Shown piece by piece: positions 1-7,931 of a DNA stretch of 37,940 nt. The notes under the pieces were generated by a model, which had not been told where the DNA came from, did not search any database, and was given only the letters and a program-made list of their open reading frames with translations. Source of the stretch: SZUA-87 sp041687805 (GTDB lineage Bacteria; Actinomycetota; Acidimicrobiia; Acidimicrobiales; Aldehydirespiratoraceae); contig JBDNJK010000119.1 in the NCBI GenBank assembly GCA_041687805.1, positions 1 through 37,940 of the forward strand, written 5' to 3'. Made by a program: the position numbers and the translations under genes. How positions within the stretch are numbered: the stretch's first letter is position 1; each line of letters opens with the position of its first letter.

Positions 1-2534
1 AAGTTGGAGTCGGAGCGATTTATGTCGGGAACCTCGATTCGGATACCCATCACGCGGCATTCGTTGAGGTAGATAGCTGCAGTATCGAGCTTGCCTTTCA
101 CGCTCATGAGCAAGGCCGCGAAGTACTCGACCGGATAGTTGGCCTTCAGATACGCGATCTGATACGCCACATAGCCGTAGCCGTAGGAATGGCTCTTGTT
201 GAACGCGTAGTCGGCGAACTTCTCGACCACGTTGAATAGTTCGGTGCCCAGCTCTGACCCGTATCCCTGGTCGCTGCAACCCTGCACAAATCCGGCCCGC
301 TCCTTGGCCATGGTCTCGCGGTTCTTCTTGCCACATGCCTTGCGAAGCGAATCGGCCTGGGCAAGTGAGTAGCCGGCAAACTTCTGGGCGACCCGCATCA
401 CCGATTCCTGATAGATCATCAGGCCATAAGTGTCGGTGAGTAATTCCCTCGCGTCTTCGTGGAAGAACTCGATCGGCTTCCTGCCGTTTTTACGGTCGGC
501 ATAGTCGTTGTGCATGTTGGCGCTCATCGGCCCGGGCCGGTAGAGCGCCACCAACGCCGCCACATCGGCGAACGTGGTGGGAGCAAGCGATCTGATCAGC
601 GCTCTCATGGGTGCTGACTCGAGCTGGAACACGCCGATGGTGTCGCCCCGTCGCAGCAGCTCGAACGTCGGATCGTCGTTGAGATCGACCGAATCGATGT
701 CGAGGTCGAATCCTCGAGTCGATTTGATCAATTCCAGACAGTCGCTGATCACATCGAGGTTTCGTAGGCCGAGGAAGTCCATCTTCAGCAGGCCGAGATC
801 CTCAACTCCGTGCATCTCGTACTGGGTGACGACCGGGACATCTTTGATGTCTTTTCCCGACTCAGGCTTGCGCTGAATCGGCATGTATTCGGTGAGCGGT
901 TCCTTGGTGATCACCACTGCCGCGGCATGTATTCCGTCCTGGCGCCGCAACCCCTCAAGGCCGCGAGCTACTTCCACGACCCGTGCCACGTCGGCATCCG
1001 ACGACACCATGTCGCGCAGCTCGCCGGCAGCCTTGAACCCGTCGGTGTATTTCGGAATATCCTCAAAGCAATAACGCAGCGGGGTGTCGCGACCCATCAC
1101 GAGTGGCGGCATGGCCTTGGCTACGCGGTCGCCCATCGCATACGGGTAACCGAGAACTCTCGCGGCGTCGCGCACTGCGGCGCGAGCTTTGATCTGGCTA
1201 AACGTGACGATCTGCGCCACGTTGTCGCGCCCATACCGAGACGCTGCATAGCGGATCATTTCGTCGCGATATCGCGTGTCGAAATCCATGTCGATGTCGG
1301 GCATCGAAACGCGGGACGGGTTTAGGAATCGCTCGAAGAGCAGGTCGTATTTGATCGGGTCGAGGTCGGTAATCCAAAGCGAATAGGCCACCGCACATCC
1401 GGCTGCAGAACCGCGCCCGGGACCGACCCGTATGCCGTTGTCGCGCGCGTGCTTGATGAGATCCCAGGTAATTATGAAATAGGACGCGAAGCCCATGTTG
1501 TTGATGACGTCGAGCTCGAATGCGAGTCTCTCCACTACCGCGTCGGGGAGGTCGTCACCCCATCGCTTCCTGGCGCCCTCCATGGTGAGATGCAGCAAAT
1601 AGTCGCTATCCGTCGCGAAACCTTCGGGCAAAGGAAATTCAGGTAGCTGCGGCTTGCCAAACTCGATGGTGACATCGGCACGCTCTGCTATCCACAACGA
1701 GTTGTCGCATGCCGACTCGACCTCGGAGAACAATCGCCTCATCTCGCCGGCGGTCTTCAAATAATGCTGATCACCGTGAAACTTGAATCGGTCAGTGTCG
1801 GACAGCAACGACCCCGTCTGCACACACAGCAAGGCGTCATGAGCTTCCGAGTCTGACTGGTGGGTGTAGTGGCTGTCGTTGGTGGCGAGCAGTGGTGCGT
1901 TGATTTTCTTGGCGATCTGAAGCAGTAACGGGTTGGTTCGGTGCTGCTCGGGGATGCCGTGATCTTGTATTTCGACGAACAGGTTGTCGCGTCCGAAGAT
2001 GTCCTGAAGCCGCGCCGCCTTCTCGAGAGCGCCCTTCTCATCGCCATGGATCAGCGACTGAAGCACATGGCCACCGAGGCATCCGGTGCTGGCGATCACC
2101 CCCTCGGAGTGCTCGGCCAGAATCTCCCAATCGACCCTCGGCTTGTAGTAGTAGCCCTCCATGAACGCCCGGCTGGCGAGATGAATGAGGTTCTTGTAGC
2201 CGGCGTTGTTCTCCGCCAGAAGCGTGAGGTGGTAATAGAGCTTCTTGCCGCCCTCGGTGTCGCCGCCCGAATCGTCGATCTTTCCTCGTCGGCTTGGTCG
2301 CTCGAAGCGAGAGTCGTGGGCCATGTAGGCCTCAGTGCCGATGATGGGCTTGATACCGGCATCACGACAGCCTCGGTAGAAATCCAGAACTCCGTACATG
2401 TTGCCGTGGTCGGTGATTCCGAGTGCCGGTTGGCCGTCGGCCGCGGCAGCAGCAATCACGTCATCGAGCCGCGACGCTCCATCGAGCATGGAATATTCGG
2501 TGTGTACATGGAGATGGGTGAATGAATTGCCCAT
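1..2534 (-). CDS. dnaE: DNA polymerase III alpha subunit, partial (C-terminus outside window)
   Basis: This is the catalytic subunit of the replicative DNA polymerase. About 844 codons are present, and the gene runs off the left edge. The N-terminus reads FTHLHVHTEYSMLDGAS, the typical start of the PHP domain. A GPGRGSAAG motif is followed by PDIDMDFD (about 1278-1302), which carries the catalytic aspartates of the C-family polymerase palm. The order (PHP, then palm, then fingers) fits DnaE rather than PolC. I chose the ATG at 2534; an in-frame GTG at 2570 would add 12 non-conserved, acidic residues. Neither start has a clear Shine-Dalgarno sequence. A promoter-like pair lies just upstream, between this gene and bpa. 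The reading frame shows no disruption in the part examined. Confidence 0.96.
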   Translation of the reverse strand, partial: MGNSFTHLHVHTEYSMLDGASRLDDVIAAAAADGQPALGITDHGNMYGVLDFYRGCRDAGIKPIIGTEAYMAHDSRFERPSRRGKIDDSGGDTEGGKKLYYHLTLLAENNAGYKNLIHLASRAFMEGYYYKPRVDWEILAEHSEGVIASTGCLGGHVLQSLIHGDEKGALEKAARLQDIFGRDNLFVEIQDHGIPEQHRTNPLLLQIAKKINAPLLATNDSHYTHQSDSEAHDALLCVQTGSLLSDTDRFKFHGDQHYLKTAGEMRRLFSEVESACDNSLWIAERADVTIEFGKPQLPEFPLPEGFATDSDYLLHLTMEGARKRWGDDLPDAVVERLAFELDVINNMGFASYFIITWDLIKHARDNGIRVGPGRGSAAGCAVAYSLWITDLDPIKYDLLFERFLNPSRVSMPDIDMDFDTRYRDEMIRYAASRYGRDNVAQIVTFSQIKARAAVRDAARVLGYPYAMGDRVAKAMPPLVMGRDTPLRYCFEDIPKYTDGFKAAGELRDMVSSDADVARVVEVARGLEGLRRQDGIHAAAVVITKEPLTEYMPIQRKPESGKDIKDVPVVTQYEMHGVEDLGLLKMDFLGLRNLDVISDCLELIKSTRGFDLDIDSVDLNDDPTFELLRRGDTIGVFQLESAPMRALIRSLAPTTFADVAALVALYRPGPMSANMHNDYADRKNGRKPIEFFHEDARELLTDTYGLMIYQESVMRVAQKFAGYSLAQADSLRKACGKKNRETMAKERAGFVQGCSDQGYGSELGTELFNVVEKFADYAFNKSHSYGYGYVAYQIAYLKANYPVEYFAALLMSVKGKLDTAAIYLNECRVMGIRIEVPDINRSDSN

Positions 2535-2612
2535 CGGGGCTAGGTCGTCCTCGCTCGGTTCGGACGACACTCGTGAAGGTCGTCAAGAAGAATCACAGGA
2601 GTGTCATTAGCG

Positions 2613-2641
2613 AACATATCTGGGGCCGAACAGGTTGTCCA
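2613..2641 (-). promoter_or_regulatory. Candidate sigma-A-type promoter of dnaE
   Basis: On the minus strand TGGACA (2636-2641) is followed after exactly 17 bp by TATGTT (2613-2618), close to the TTGACA/TATAAT consensus. Transcription would begin near 2606, giving a leader of about 36 or 72 nt depending on the dnaE start chosen. The element lies in the short gap between bpa and dnaE, so dnaE may be expressed independently of the upstream genes. Assigned from sequence only. Confidence 0.5.
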
Positions 2642-2658
2642 CCCCACCCCTGATGCGC

Positions 2659-3189
2659 TCAAAGGTAGGTGCCATGAGATGACTCGGGATGTTTTTCTCC
2701 CGCTCCCTCGCCGTCGCGCGACGGGCCAGGACCAATTGCACCACGCATCGTTGCCAGTTGTTGTTGAGCGGACATCTGCTGGGCAAACAGCATCGCCTGC
2801 ATTCCCTGGACAAGGCCCTCCAACCAACCGACGAGCTGAGCCTGAGCCACCTGGAGCTCCGATGACGACGGCACGTCTTCACCTGTGAAGGGCAAGACCA
2901 GCCGACTCAGTTCATCTCGAAGATCAGGAGACAGGGCCGAACCGAGTTCGCTCACCGACTGGTCGTAGATCTCACGAAGTCGACCGCGACTTGGTTCATC
3001 AAGAGTCGCCGAGCGCACCTCATCGAGCAACTGCTTCATCATCGCGCCGATGCGCATCACCTTCGCCGGGTGATCCACCGTCTCGTCGACGGACTCATCG
3101 ACAACGTGCTCTGACCCGGAATCGTCCTCTGAAAGAATCTCGGGGTAATCGGTGATCGGGGTGACTTCGGCAATTTCATCGTTTGGCAA
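2659..3189 (-). CDS. bpa: Bacterial proteasome activator (Bpa/PafE family, DUF2587)
   Basis: The 176-residue protein matches the mycobacterial proteasome activator Bpa (PafE) along its core: the helical segment PAKVMRIGAMMKQLLDEV, then LRDELSRLVLPF, then AQAQLVGWLEGLVQGMQ. In that family the protein forms a dodecameric ring that opens the 20S proteasome gate independently of ATP and pupylation, by inserting C-terminal tails. The last residues here are GTYL, the expected HbYX-type docking tail (GQYL in mycobacteria). Residues 1-38 are acidic and probably disordered. The start is a TTG; no ATG or GTG is available upstream in frame, and the next ATG lies inside the conserved core. The gene sits between the phosphodiesterase (61 bp upstream) and dnaE. 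It implies a proteasome elsewhere in the genome, which this window does not show. Confidence 0.9.
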   Translation of the reverse strand: MPNDEIAEVTPITDYPEILSEDDSGSEHVVDESVDETVDHPAKVMRIGAMMKQLLDEVRSATLDEPSRGRLREIYDQSVSELGSALSPDLRDELSRLVLPFTGEDVPSSSELQVAQAQLVGWLEGLVQGMQAMLFAQQMSAQQQLATMRGAIGPGPSRDGEGAGEKHPESSHGTYL

Positions 3190-3250
3190 CTGGCGCTCTT
3201 TCTGCTTCCGGACCGAGCGGAAGAGTAAATCTCCCTGGATCGAACTTGAG

Positions 3251-4354
3251 TCAGGATACGAAGCTCAACATCGGTACAAACATCTCGTCGGCAGTGAGCG
3301 AGCCATGACGTCCAATTAACTTGATTCGACCCCCGTCTGCAGCGTCCGAGAACCAATTGGTGGATCGGGCAACCAGCGCCACATCACCCAACCTCGATCT
3401 CGCCACGGCAGACACGCCCGGCCCGAACCACTCCTCGTCGATCATTTGCTCGACCGGTCTCACCCAGGCTTGATGGCCATGGGCCTCGACCGCGGCCGAG
3501 AGCAAGTCTCTTTTCCGACCCGGGCTGGCATGCAGCCATCTGAAACGTGCCTCGCCTGATTGACGATCAACCAAACGCCTCACACCGTCGTCCAGTTCAA
3601 CTCTTCCATCAGTGCAATCGACTTGACCGTGATCCGCGGTGACGATGAGCGAGACATCACGAGGTAGCGAGATCATCAAATCGGTCACAAGGCGATCAAC
3701 AGCGCCGAGTTCGGCCTCGTAGTGCTCACCGAACCCGAACTCGTGAGCGATCTTGTCGATGCCGTCGTAGTAGGCGTAAACAAACGGTTCTCCAGCCCCC
3801 AGAGCCTGCCTGACCTCAACAGCCAGAGTCGGCAAGGTCCTCCAGCCGCGGTGACGAACACCGCGAAGGTGTGCACGTGTGAATCCGCTATTGGCGAACG
3901 ATGCGTTCTGCACAACCACCGGCCGCTCCCCCAAAAACGGGTCGACTTGGGAGAAGGCATCCGGATCGATCGTCGACCGCGCATCGCCTCGCTGTGTCGA
4001 CCATCGCAGGGTGTTGAGTACCTGTCCACCGACATCGATGCGGTAACCAACCACGCCGTGCTCCCCCGGCGGGGTGCCCGTGACGATCGACGTGAGCGCG
4101 GCGGCAGTGGTTGAAGGGGCGACGGTTGTGACCGGACCACCGGCCATCTCCGACATTACCGGAGCTATTTTTGATCGCTCACGAAGCTGATTCCAACCGA
4201 GTCCGTCGACCACCAAAACGACGGCCGCACGCGACTCAACGACTCGATCAGGCAACAGGTCGAACGATGTCGAGTCGGGGTCGAGCAGCCCTGGGATGAG
4301 ACTGGTGACGCAGTCCTCACCGAAGCGGGGAACAATGGGTTGCTCGTCGTGCAC
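3251..4354 (-). CDS. Type I phosphodiesterase / nucleotide pyrophosphatase (alkaline phosphatase superfamily)
   Basis: This 367-residue protein has the metal-binding core of the alkaline-phosphatase-superfamily phosphodiesterases. VVLVVDGLGWNQL provides the first metal-binding Asp (about residue 50). APSTTAAALTS contains the likely Thr nucleophile (about 82-83), followed by TGTPPGEHGVVGY and, further on, TADHGQVD with an Asp-His metal pair. Such enzymes hydrolyse nucleotide or phospholipid-type phosphodiesters; the substrate here is unknown. The first possible start (4423) would overlap the divergent Rrf2 gene. I prefer the GTG at 4354 because GAGG lies 5 nt upstream of it and leaves a 67-bp divergent promoter region. 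No signal peptide is evident. bpa follows after 61 bp and may be co-transcribed. Confidence 0.85.
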   Translation of the reverse strand: MHDEQPIVPRFGEDCVTSLIPGLLDPDSTSFDLLPDRVVESRAAVVLVVDGLGWNQLRERSKIAPVMSEMAGGPVTTVAPSTTAAALTSIVTGTPPGEHGVVGYRIDVGGQVLNTLRWSTQRGDARSTIDPDAFSQVDPFLGERPVVVQNASFANSGFTRAHLRGVRHRGWRTLPTLAVEVRQALGAGEPFVYAYYDGIDKIAHEFGFGEHYEAELGAVDRLVTDLMISLPRDVSLIVTADHGQVDCTDGRVELDDGVRRLVDRQSGEARFRWLHASPGRKRDLLSAAVEAHGHQAWVRPVEQMIDEEWFGPGVSAVARSRLGDVALVARSTNWFSDAADGGRIKLIGRHGSLTADEMFVPMLSFVS

Positions 4355-4408
4355 TGAAACCTCGATGACTTGCCAGGGGATGATGCGGTATCTACGCCCG
4401 CACCTTGG

Positions 4409-4415
4409 ATAGTAT
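4409..4415. promoter_or_regulatory. Symmetric -10 element shared by divergent rrf2 and phosphodiesterase genes
   Basis: The 7-bp sequence ATAGTAT contains a plus-strand -10-like hexamer TAGTAT (4410-4415) and a minus-strand hexamer TACTAT (complement of 4409-4414). On the plus strand six bases separate the hexamer from the ATG at 4422, which predicts a leaderless rrf2 transcript. On the minus strand transcription would start near 4402, with a leader of about 48 nt before the GTG at 4354. No good -35 hexamer is visible on either side. Rrf2 proteins often repress their own promoters, so binding here could affect both genes; that part is inference. Confidence 0.45.
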
Positions 4416-4421
4416 GCGACC

Positions 4422-4868
4422 ATGCGGGTATCGACCCGAGGAGATTATGCGGCGAGAGCTCTGCTATCGCTGACACTCCACCCCGAGGACACACCAACCT
4501 CGGTACGTGAGATTGCCGAACGCACAGCTCTTCCTCAGCCTTATCTCGAACAGATCCTGCTGGCCCTTAAGGGAGCCGGCATCGTCCGCTCCAAACGGGG
4601 CGTGGGCGGGGGTTACGTTCTCGCGCGCGATCCCGGCGAGATCCAGCTTTCCGACATCGTGCGAGCCGTCGACGGTCCCATCACCGCTGGCGATTTCGCT
4701 GAGCCCCATACCGACGGGGCATGCGATCACGAAGGCCAGTGCGTGCTTCACACGATCTGGTGGGCCGCTGGATCTCACATGCGCAAATACCTCGACTCAT
4801 TCACGCTGGCCGACATTGCGACGATGGCTGATGGCAAGTCGCCGTGGCCCGACATCAGCGAAGACTGA
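4422..4868 (+). CDS. Rrf2-family transcriptional regulator with incomplete Fe-S ligand set
   Basis: A 148-residue Rrf2 (IscR/NsrR-type) regulator. The N-terminal winged helix has the family signatures RGDYAARALLSL, LPQPYLEQILLALKGAGIV and the wing SKRGVGGGYVLARDP. In the cluster region I see C101-x5-C107-x2-H110 followed by W. This corresponds to the second and third cysteines and the histidine of IscR, but the first IscR cysteine is missing. The protein may therefore bind a cluster with a different ligand set, or respond to something else. The target is not shown by the neighbours: a phosphodiesterase lies divergently and rluD converges 12 bp after the stop. The TAGTAT box 6 nt before the ATG suggests leaderless translation. 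Confidence 0.9.
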   Translation: MRVSTRGDYAARALLSLTLHPEDTPTSVREIAERTALPQPYLEQILLALKGAGIVRSKRGVGGGYVLARDPGEIQLSDIVRAVDGPITAGDFAEPHTDGACDHEGQCVLHTIWWAAGSHMRKYLDSFTLADIATMADGKSPWPDISED

Positions 4869-4880
4869 CAAGCCCTCTGA

Positions 4881-5801
4881 TCACGACAATTCGCTGAGAA
4901 CAAAGGCTAGATCAGGTGGAAGGGGCGATTCGAAGCTCATCAGTTCACCGCTGACAGGATGCTCGAACGTGAGCTTGCGCGCATGGAGGAATGCACGGCC
5001 TGGATCTATACCCGGCCTTCCCCCGCCATAGTCGCGGTCGCCAACGACAGGATGCCCAATGGCGCTCAGATGAACTCTGATCTGATGGGTGCGACCGGTC
5101 TCGAGCCTGCACGTGAGCAGCGTGGTGGGCTGAGGAGAAGTGAAGGCACTATCGACTTCGTAGTGGGTGACAGCAGGTCGTCCGCCTTGTATGACCGACA
5201 TGCGTGTCGGCTGGCGATTGGAGCGGCCGATCGGAGCATCGATCACTCCCGAACTGGCCTTCATCCCACCCCAAACGAGGGCCGTGTAAATTCTCTCGGG
5301 CTGGTGATCAGACATTTGGACAACGAGCGCGGCATGCGCTTCAGCGGAGCGCGCCACCACCAGCAACCCCGATGTGCCACGGTCGAGACGATGGACAATT
5401 CCTGGCCTGTGGGCCTCGCCCACATCGACGATCTCCGGATATCTGGCCACGAGGCCGTTGACAAGAGTGCCCGTTGGATTACCGGCGCCGGGATGAACGA
5501 CCAGCCCGGCCGGCTTGTCGACAACCACGACGTGATCGTCTTCATGCACAACCACGAACTGCACATCTGGCTCGGGCGCCACCGCCAAATCTTCATCCTC
5601 GGGCAACGCAATGGTGATCGCTTGGCCGCCCACCACCCGGGTGGAACCGGCAGCTATGGGCTGGCCATCGAGATGGACAGCACCGTCGGACAGGAGCCTT
5701 GAGGCCGCAGACCGGCTCAAATCGGCCAGCATCGCGACCACTCTGTCGACGCGCTCCCCTACCAGGCCCTCTGGAATTGTCTCCTCAATCAGCTGTTTCA
5801 T
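4881..5801 (-). CDS. rluD: RluA/RluD-family 23S rRNA pseudouridine synthase
   Basis: A 306-residue pseudouridine synthase. The N-terminal S4 RNA-binding domain (about residues 15-75) includes ERVDRVVAMLADLSRSAASRLL. The catalytic domain contains HRLDRGTSGLLVVARS, with the Asp that attacks the target uridine, then a GRTHQIRVHL motif and a terminal stretch rich in beta strands. RluD homologues modify helix 69 of 23S rRNA; the exact uridines cannot be read from the sequence. It is the last gene of the long minus-strand block, 39 bp after the DksA-like gene, and converges on rrf2. In many actinobacteria lspA precedes rluD, but no lspA is present here. I see no terminator hairpin between the convergent stops. 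Confidence 0.95.
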   Translation of the reverse strand: MKQLIEETIPEGLVGERVDRVVAMLADLSRSAASRLLSDGAVHLDGQPIAAGSTRVVGGQAITIALPEDEDLAVAPEPDVQFVVVHEDDHVVVVDKPAGLVVHPGAGNPTGTLVNGLVARYPEIVDVGEAHRPGIVHRLDRGTSGLLVVARSAEAHAALVVQMSDHQPERIYTALVWGGMKASSGVIDAPIGRSNRQPTRMSVIQGGRPAVTHYEVDSAFTSPQPTTLLTCRLETGRTHQIRVHLSAIGHPVVGDRDYGGGRPGIDPGRAFLHARKLTFEHPVSGELMSFESPLPPDLAFVLSELS

Positions 5802-5840
5802 GTGATCACGACATTTTCCACAATGGAGACCGCCGAAGAC

Positions 5841-6497
5841 TCAGCGTCTCGACAGCCCGCCGACCTTCACTTCGACGCGCTCGGCTGCCCATGGGATCGC
5901 CGAGAGGCGATTTTTGGGGATCGGCAGACCAGAAGTGACGCAAATACCGTAGGTCCCGTCCGCTATTCGAGCCAGAGCATCGTCGATCTGTTGAACCGCT
6001 GACGCTGCCTGTGAGGAAAGCGCCAACCCCCGCTCCCTTTCCACCGCCAAGGTGTCGCCCTCTCCGGACTCTTCGTCGAACTGGACATCACCCGGCTCAC
6101 GATCCGCGAACAGTGAGTCTGCTTCAGCTCGAAGATCCTCGGATGTTTGAAGATACTTGCCGCGCTCCTCCAACAGCCGCGCCTTCATATTGTCGACGAA
6201 TTTCTTCGGCAGCTTGCTCATGTCAGGCTTCTTCGCCACTGGCCTTTTGGTGGCCCTCTTCGCAACGGGTTTCGCGACCATTTTCTTCGGGACCGCTTTC
6301 TTGACGGCCACCTTCTTGACAGCCACCATCTTGGTAGACGATTTTGCGGTGGCCTTCTTGGACGTGGACTTTGTGGTCAACTTCTTCGATTTGGTTCCGG
6401 GAACAGACTTTTCCGTCTGAGACGCGGCTTTAGCCGCCTTGGCAGGCGCCGATTTCTTGGCTGCTGACTTACCTGTCGACTTGCGAGCCGTGGCCAT
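5841..6497 (-). CDS. DksA/TraR-like protein with lysine-rich histone-like N-terminal tail
   Basis: A 218-residue two-part protein. Residues 1-92 form a basic, low-complexity tail with 26 lysines, many Ala/Ser/Thr/Pro, and repeats such as VAVKK, like histone H1 tails and the tails of some actinobacterial HU proteins. Residues 93-218 resemble the DksA/TraR coiled coil and C4 zinc-finger fold (LPKKFVDNMKARLLEERGKY near the start; DDALARIADGTYGIC and GLPIPKNRL near the end). Only one of the four zinc cysteines remains (C186); the other ligand positions are Ser or non-cysteine. It may therefore not bind zinc. Binding to DNA or RNA through the tail and to RNA polymerase through the coiled coil is plausible but unproven. 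I chose the ATG at 6497 because GGGAAGG lies about 10 nt upstream. Confidence 0.82.
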   Translation of the reverse strand: MATARKSTGKSAAKKSAPAKAAKAASQTEKSVPGTKSKKLTTKSTSKKATAKSSTKMVAVKKVAVKKAVPKKMVAKPVAKRATKRPVAKKPDMSKLPKKFVDNMKARLLEERGKYLQTSEDLRAEADSLFADREPGDVQFDEESGEGDTLAVERERGLALSSQAASAVQQIDDALARIADGTYGICVTSGLPIPKNRLSAIPWAAERVEVKVGGLSRR

Positions 6498-6593
6498 ACA
6501 ACCGCTGCCTTCCCTGCCAAATTCCGTGACGTATGCCCCGTGGAAGCGGGATTGTAGGCCCATCAACTCACAATGTCGCGCATTGACGGGCCG

Positions 6594-6863
6594 TTACTTT
6601 CCCAAGACGTCACGAATTCGCGCGATGTCCATCCCATCCACTGCCAACAGCTTGCGACGAGACTTCGATCCGGTCACGATCCTCACCTCTCGCTTCCGTA
6701 ATCCCAAAGCCTTAGCGACTGCTGTCTCCACCGCTCGATTGGCCTTGCCATTCTCAGCCGCGACGACAACGGCGACACGCAGCATGTCGCCATCGATACG
6801 AACCTGAGCCCGCTTTGCATGGGGAGTGACCTTCACCTCGATGAGGTTGCCTCCCTCGCTCAC
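6594..6863 (-). CDS. DUF167 (YggU) family protein
   Basis: An 89-residue member of the DUF167/YggU family. The family pattern is clear: LIEVKVTPHAKRAQV at the start, then VAAENGKANRAVETAVAKALG, then REVRIVTGSKSRRKLLAVDG. Full length for the family. The molecular function is unknown. The GTG start lies 3 bp after the divIVA stop, so the two are almost certainly co-transcribed. The same association with divIVA, yggT and sepF is common in bacteria. Confidence 0.9.
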   Translation of the reverse strand: MSEGGNLIEVKVTPHAKRAQVRIDGDMLRVAVVVAAENGKANRAVETAVAKALGLRKREVRIVTGSKSRRKLLAVDGMDIARIRDVLGK

Positions 6864-6866
6864 TGT

Positions 6867-7880
6867 TCAGCTCCGAGGACCGAACCACGATCGATCTGGG
6901 TCGTCGTCCTGGTCGAAGAAGGCCGACAAGGCGTCGTCGTTGTCGGCCAGCATGTCGCCCTCTGAGAGTCCGACAACATGCTGAATGACTTTCGCCGGCC
7001 GGTCGCCGGGGGTCTCGTCGCCAAAGAGGGGAACTGCGAGGGTGGGCTGCTGATTATCGACGCTGCGGGGCAGCTCCGGGTGTGAATCTGGGCTCTCTGA
7101 TTGGTCGTCGAGATCGGCTGACGTGGTGAGCCTTGGCGGTTCAATCGGCTCAGGTGAGGCATCGACCGCCGGCTCATCATCGTCCAAAGACAACTCGGCG
7201 TCATCGTCGAGGTTCGGCTCTTCTTGCTCGACGGGATCGACCATCTCTTGAGGTGCTGAATCGACACCACTCGTTGCTGGCGCCGGTTCCAAACGAAACG
7301 ACTGCGGTTGCTCGATCAGATCGGTGAGCGATGACACCACGAGCGACAGATTGGCACGCTGCTCACGAACATGCTTTTCGAGAATCGCTATGTCGTCCTC
7401 GAGATAGTCGCGGGTAACGCCGAGACCAGAAACATCGTCCTGCAGAAGATCGCGAGCTTCGGCTGCAAACGATCTCGCATCGGCTTCAGCCGTCCGAATA
7501 ATCTCTCGGCGGTCGGTCTCGGCTTCGGCGAGTACCCGCGACGACTGTTCGTTGGCTGCCGACAGAGATGCATCGGCCTGTTCGGTTGCCTCTGTGACCA
7601 ATCGGGCCGCGTCTGCTTCTGCATTGGCCACGACCGAGTCCGCAGTCTCTTGAGCAAGAATGAGGGCGCGCCCCAGCGTCTCCTCGGCCGAATTGGTCCG
7701 GCTGGACGCAACGAGCGACTCAGAAGCTTCTACACGCTCGTGCAACTCCGAGATTCGCCCCATGGCGAGTGCGGCGGTTCTCCTGACCCGGTCGATATAT
7801 GCGTCGACTTCATCGGGGTCGTACCCACGAAACTTCTCGTGAAACTCGATCTCCTGGGACAACGATGCCATTTCGTCCAT
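6867..7880 (-). CDS. divIVA: DivIVA-domain protein (polar growth / septum placement)
   Basis: A 337-residue DivIVA/Wag31-like protein. The N-terminal membrane-binding module (residues about 8-45) has IEFHEKFRGYDPDEVDAYID. A long coiled coil rich in Ala, Glu and Arg runs to about residue 205. The last 130 residues are acidic and proline-rich, with runs of aspartate, and look disordered. In actinobacteria such proteins mark curved membrane at poles and septa and organise wall synthesis. The genes around it (yggT, sepF, ftsZ) agree. The ATG at 7880 has no Shine-Dalgarno sequence, but TAGCAT ends 6 nt before it, so this start could serve a leaderless transcript. An in-frame ATG three codons further in is the alternative. 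Confidence 0.92.
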   Translation of the reverse strand: MDEMASLSQEIEFHEKFRGYDPDEVDAYIDRVRRTAALAMGRISELHERVEASESLVASSRTNSAEETLGRALILAQETADSVVANAEADAARLVTEATEQADASLSAANEQSSRVLAEAETDRREIIRTAEADARSFAAEARDLLQDDVSGLGVTRDYLEDDIAILEKHVREQRANLSLVVSSLTDLIEQPQSFRLEPAPATSGVDSAPQEMVDPVEQEEPNLDDDAELSLDDDEPAVDASPEPIEPPRLTTSADLDDQSESPDSHPELPRSVDNQQPTLAVPLFGDETPGDRPAKVIQHVVGLSEGDMLADNDDALSAFFDQDDDPDRSWFGPRS

Positions 7881-7886
7881 TCCAAG

Positions 7887-7904
7887 ATGCTAGACCCACG
7901 TGGG
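7887..7904 (-). promoter_or_regulatory. Candidate divIVA -10 element and adjacent palindrome
   Basis: On the minus strand TAGCAT (7887-7892) ends 6 nt before the divIVA ATG, predicting a leaderless mRNA. Two bases upstream is the perfect 10-bp palindrome CCCACGTGGG (7895-7904), placed in what would be the promoter spacer, where an operator could act. A 10-bp palindrome is not rare by chance, so only its position makes it notable. No -35 match is seen. Confidence 0.35.
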
Positions 7905-7931
7905 CCGCGATCCGGGGGACGGGCATGAAGT

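Noticed and set aside
4869..4880. Terminator between convergent rrf2 and rluD
   Set aside because: The 12-bp gap and its flanks show no stem-loop followed by a T tract.
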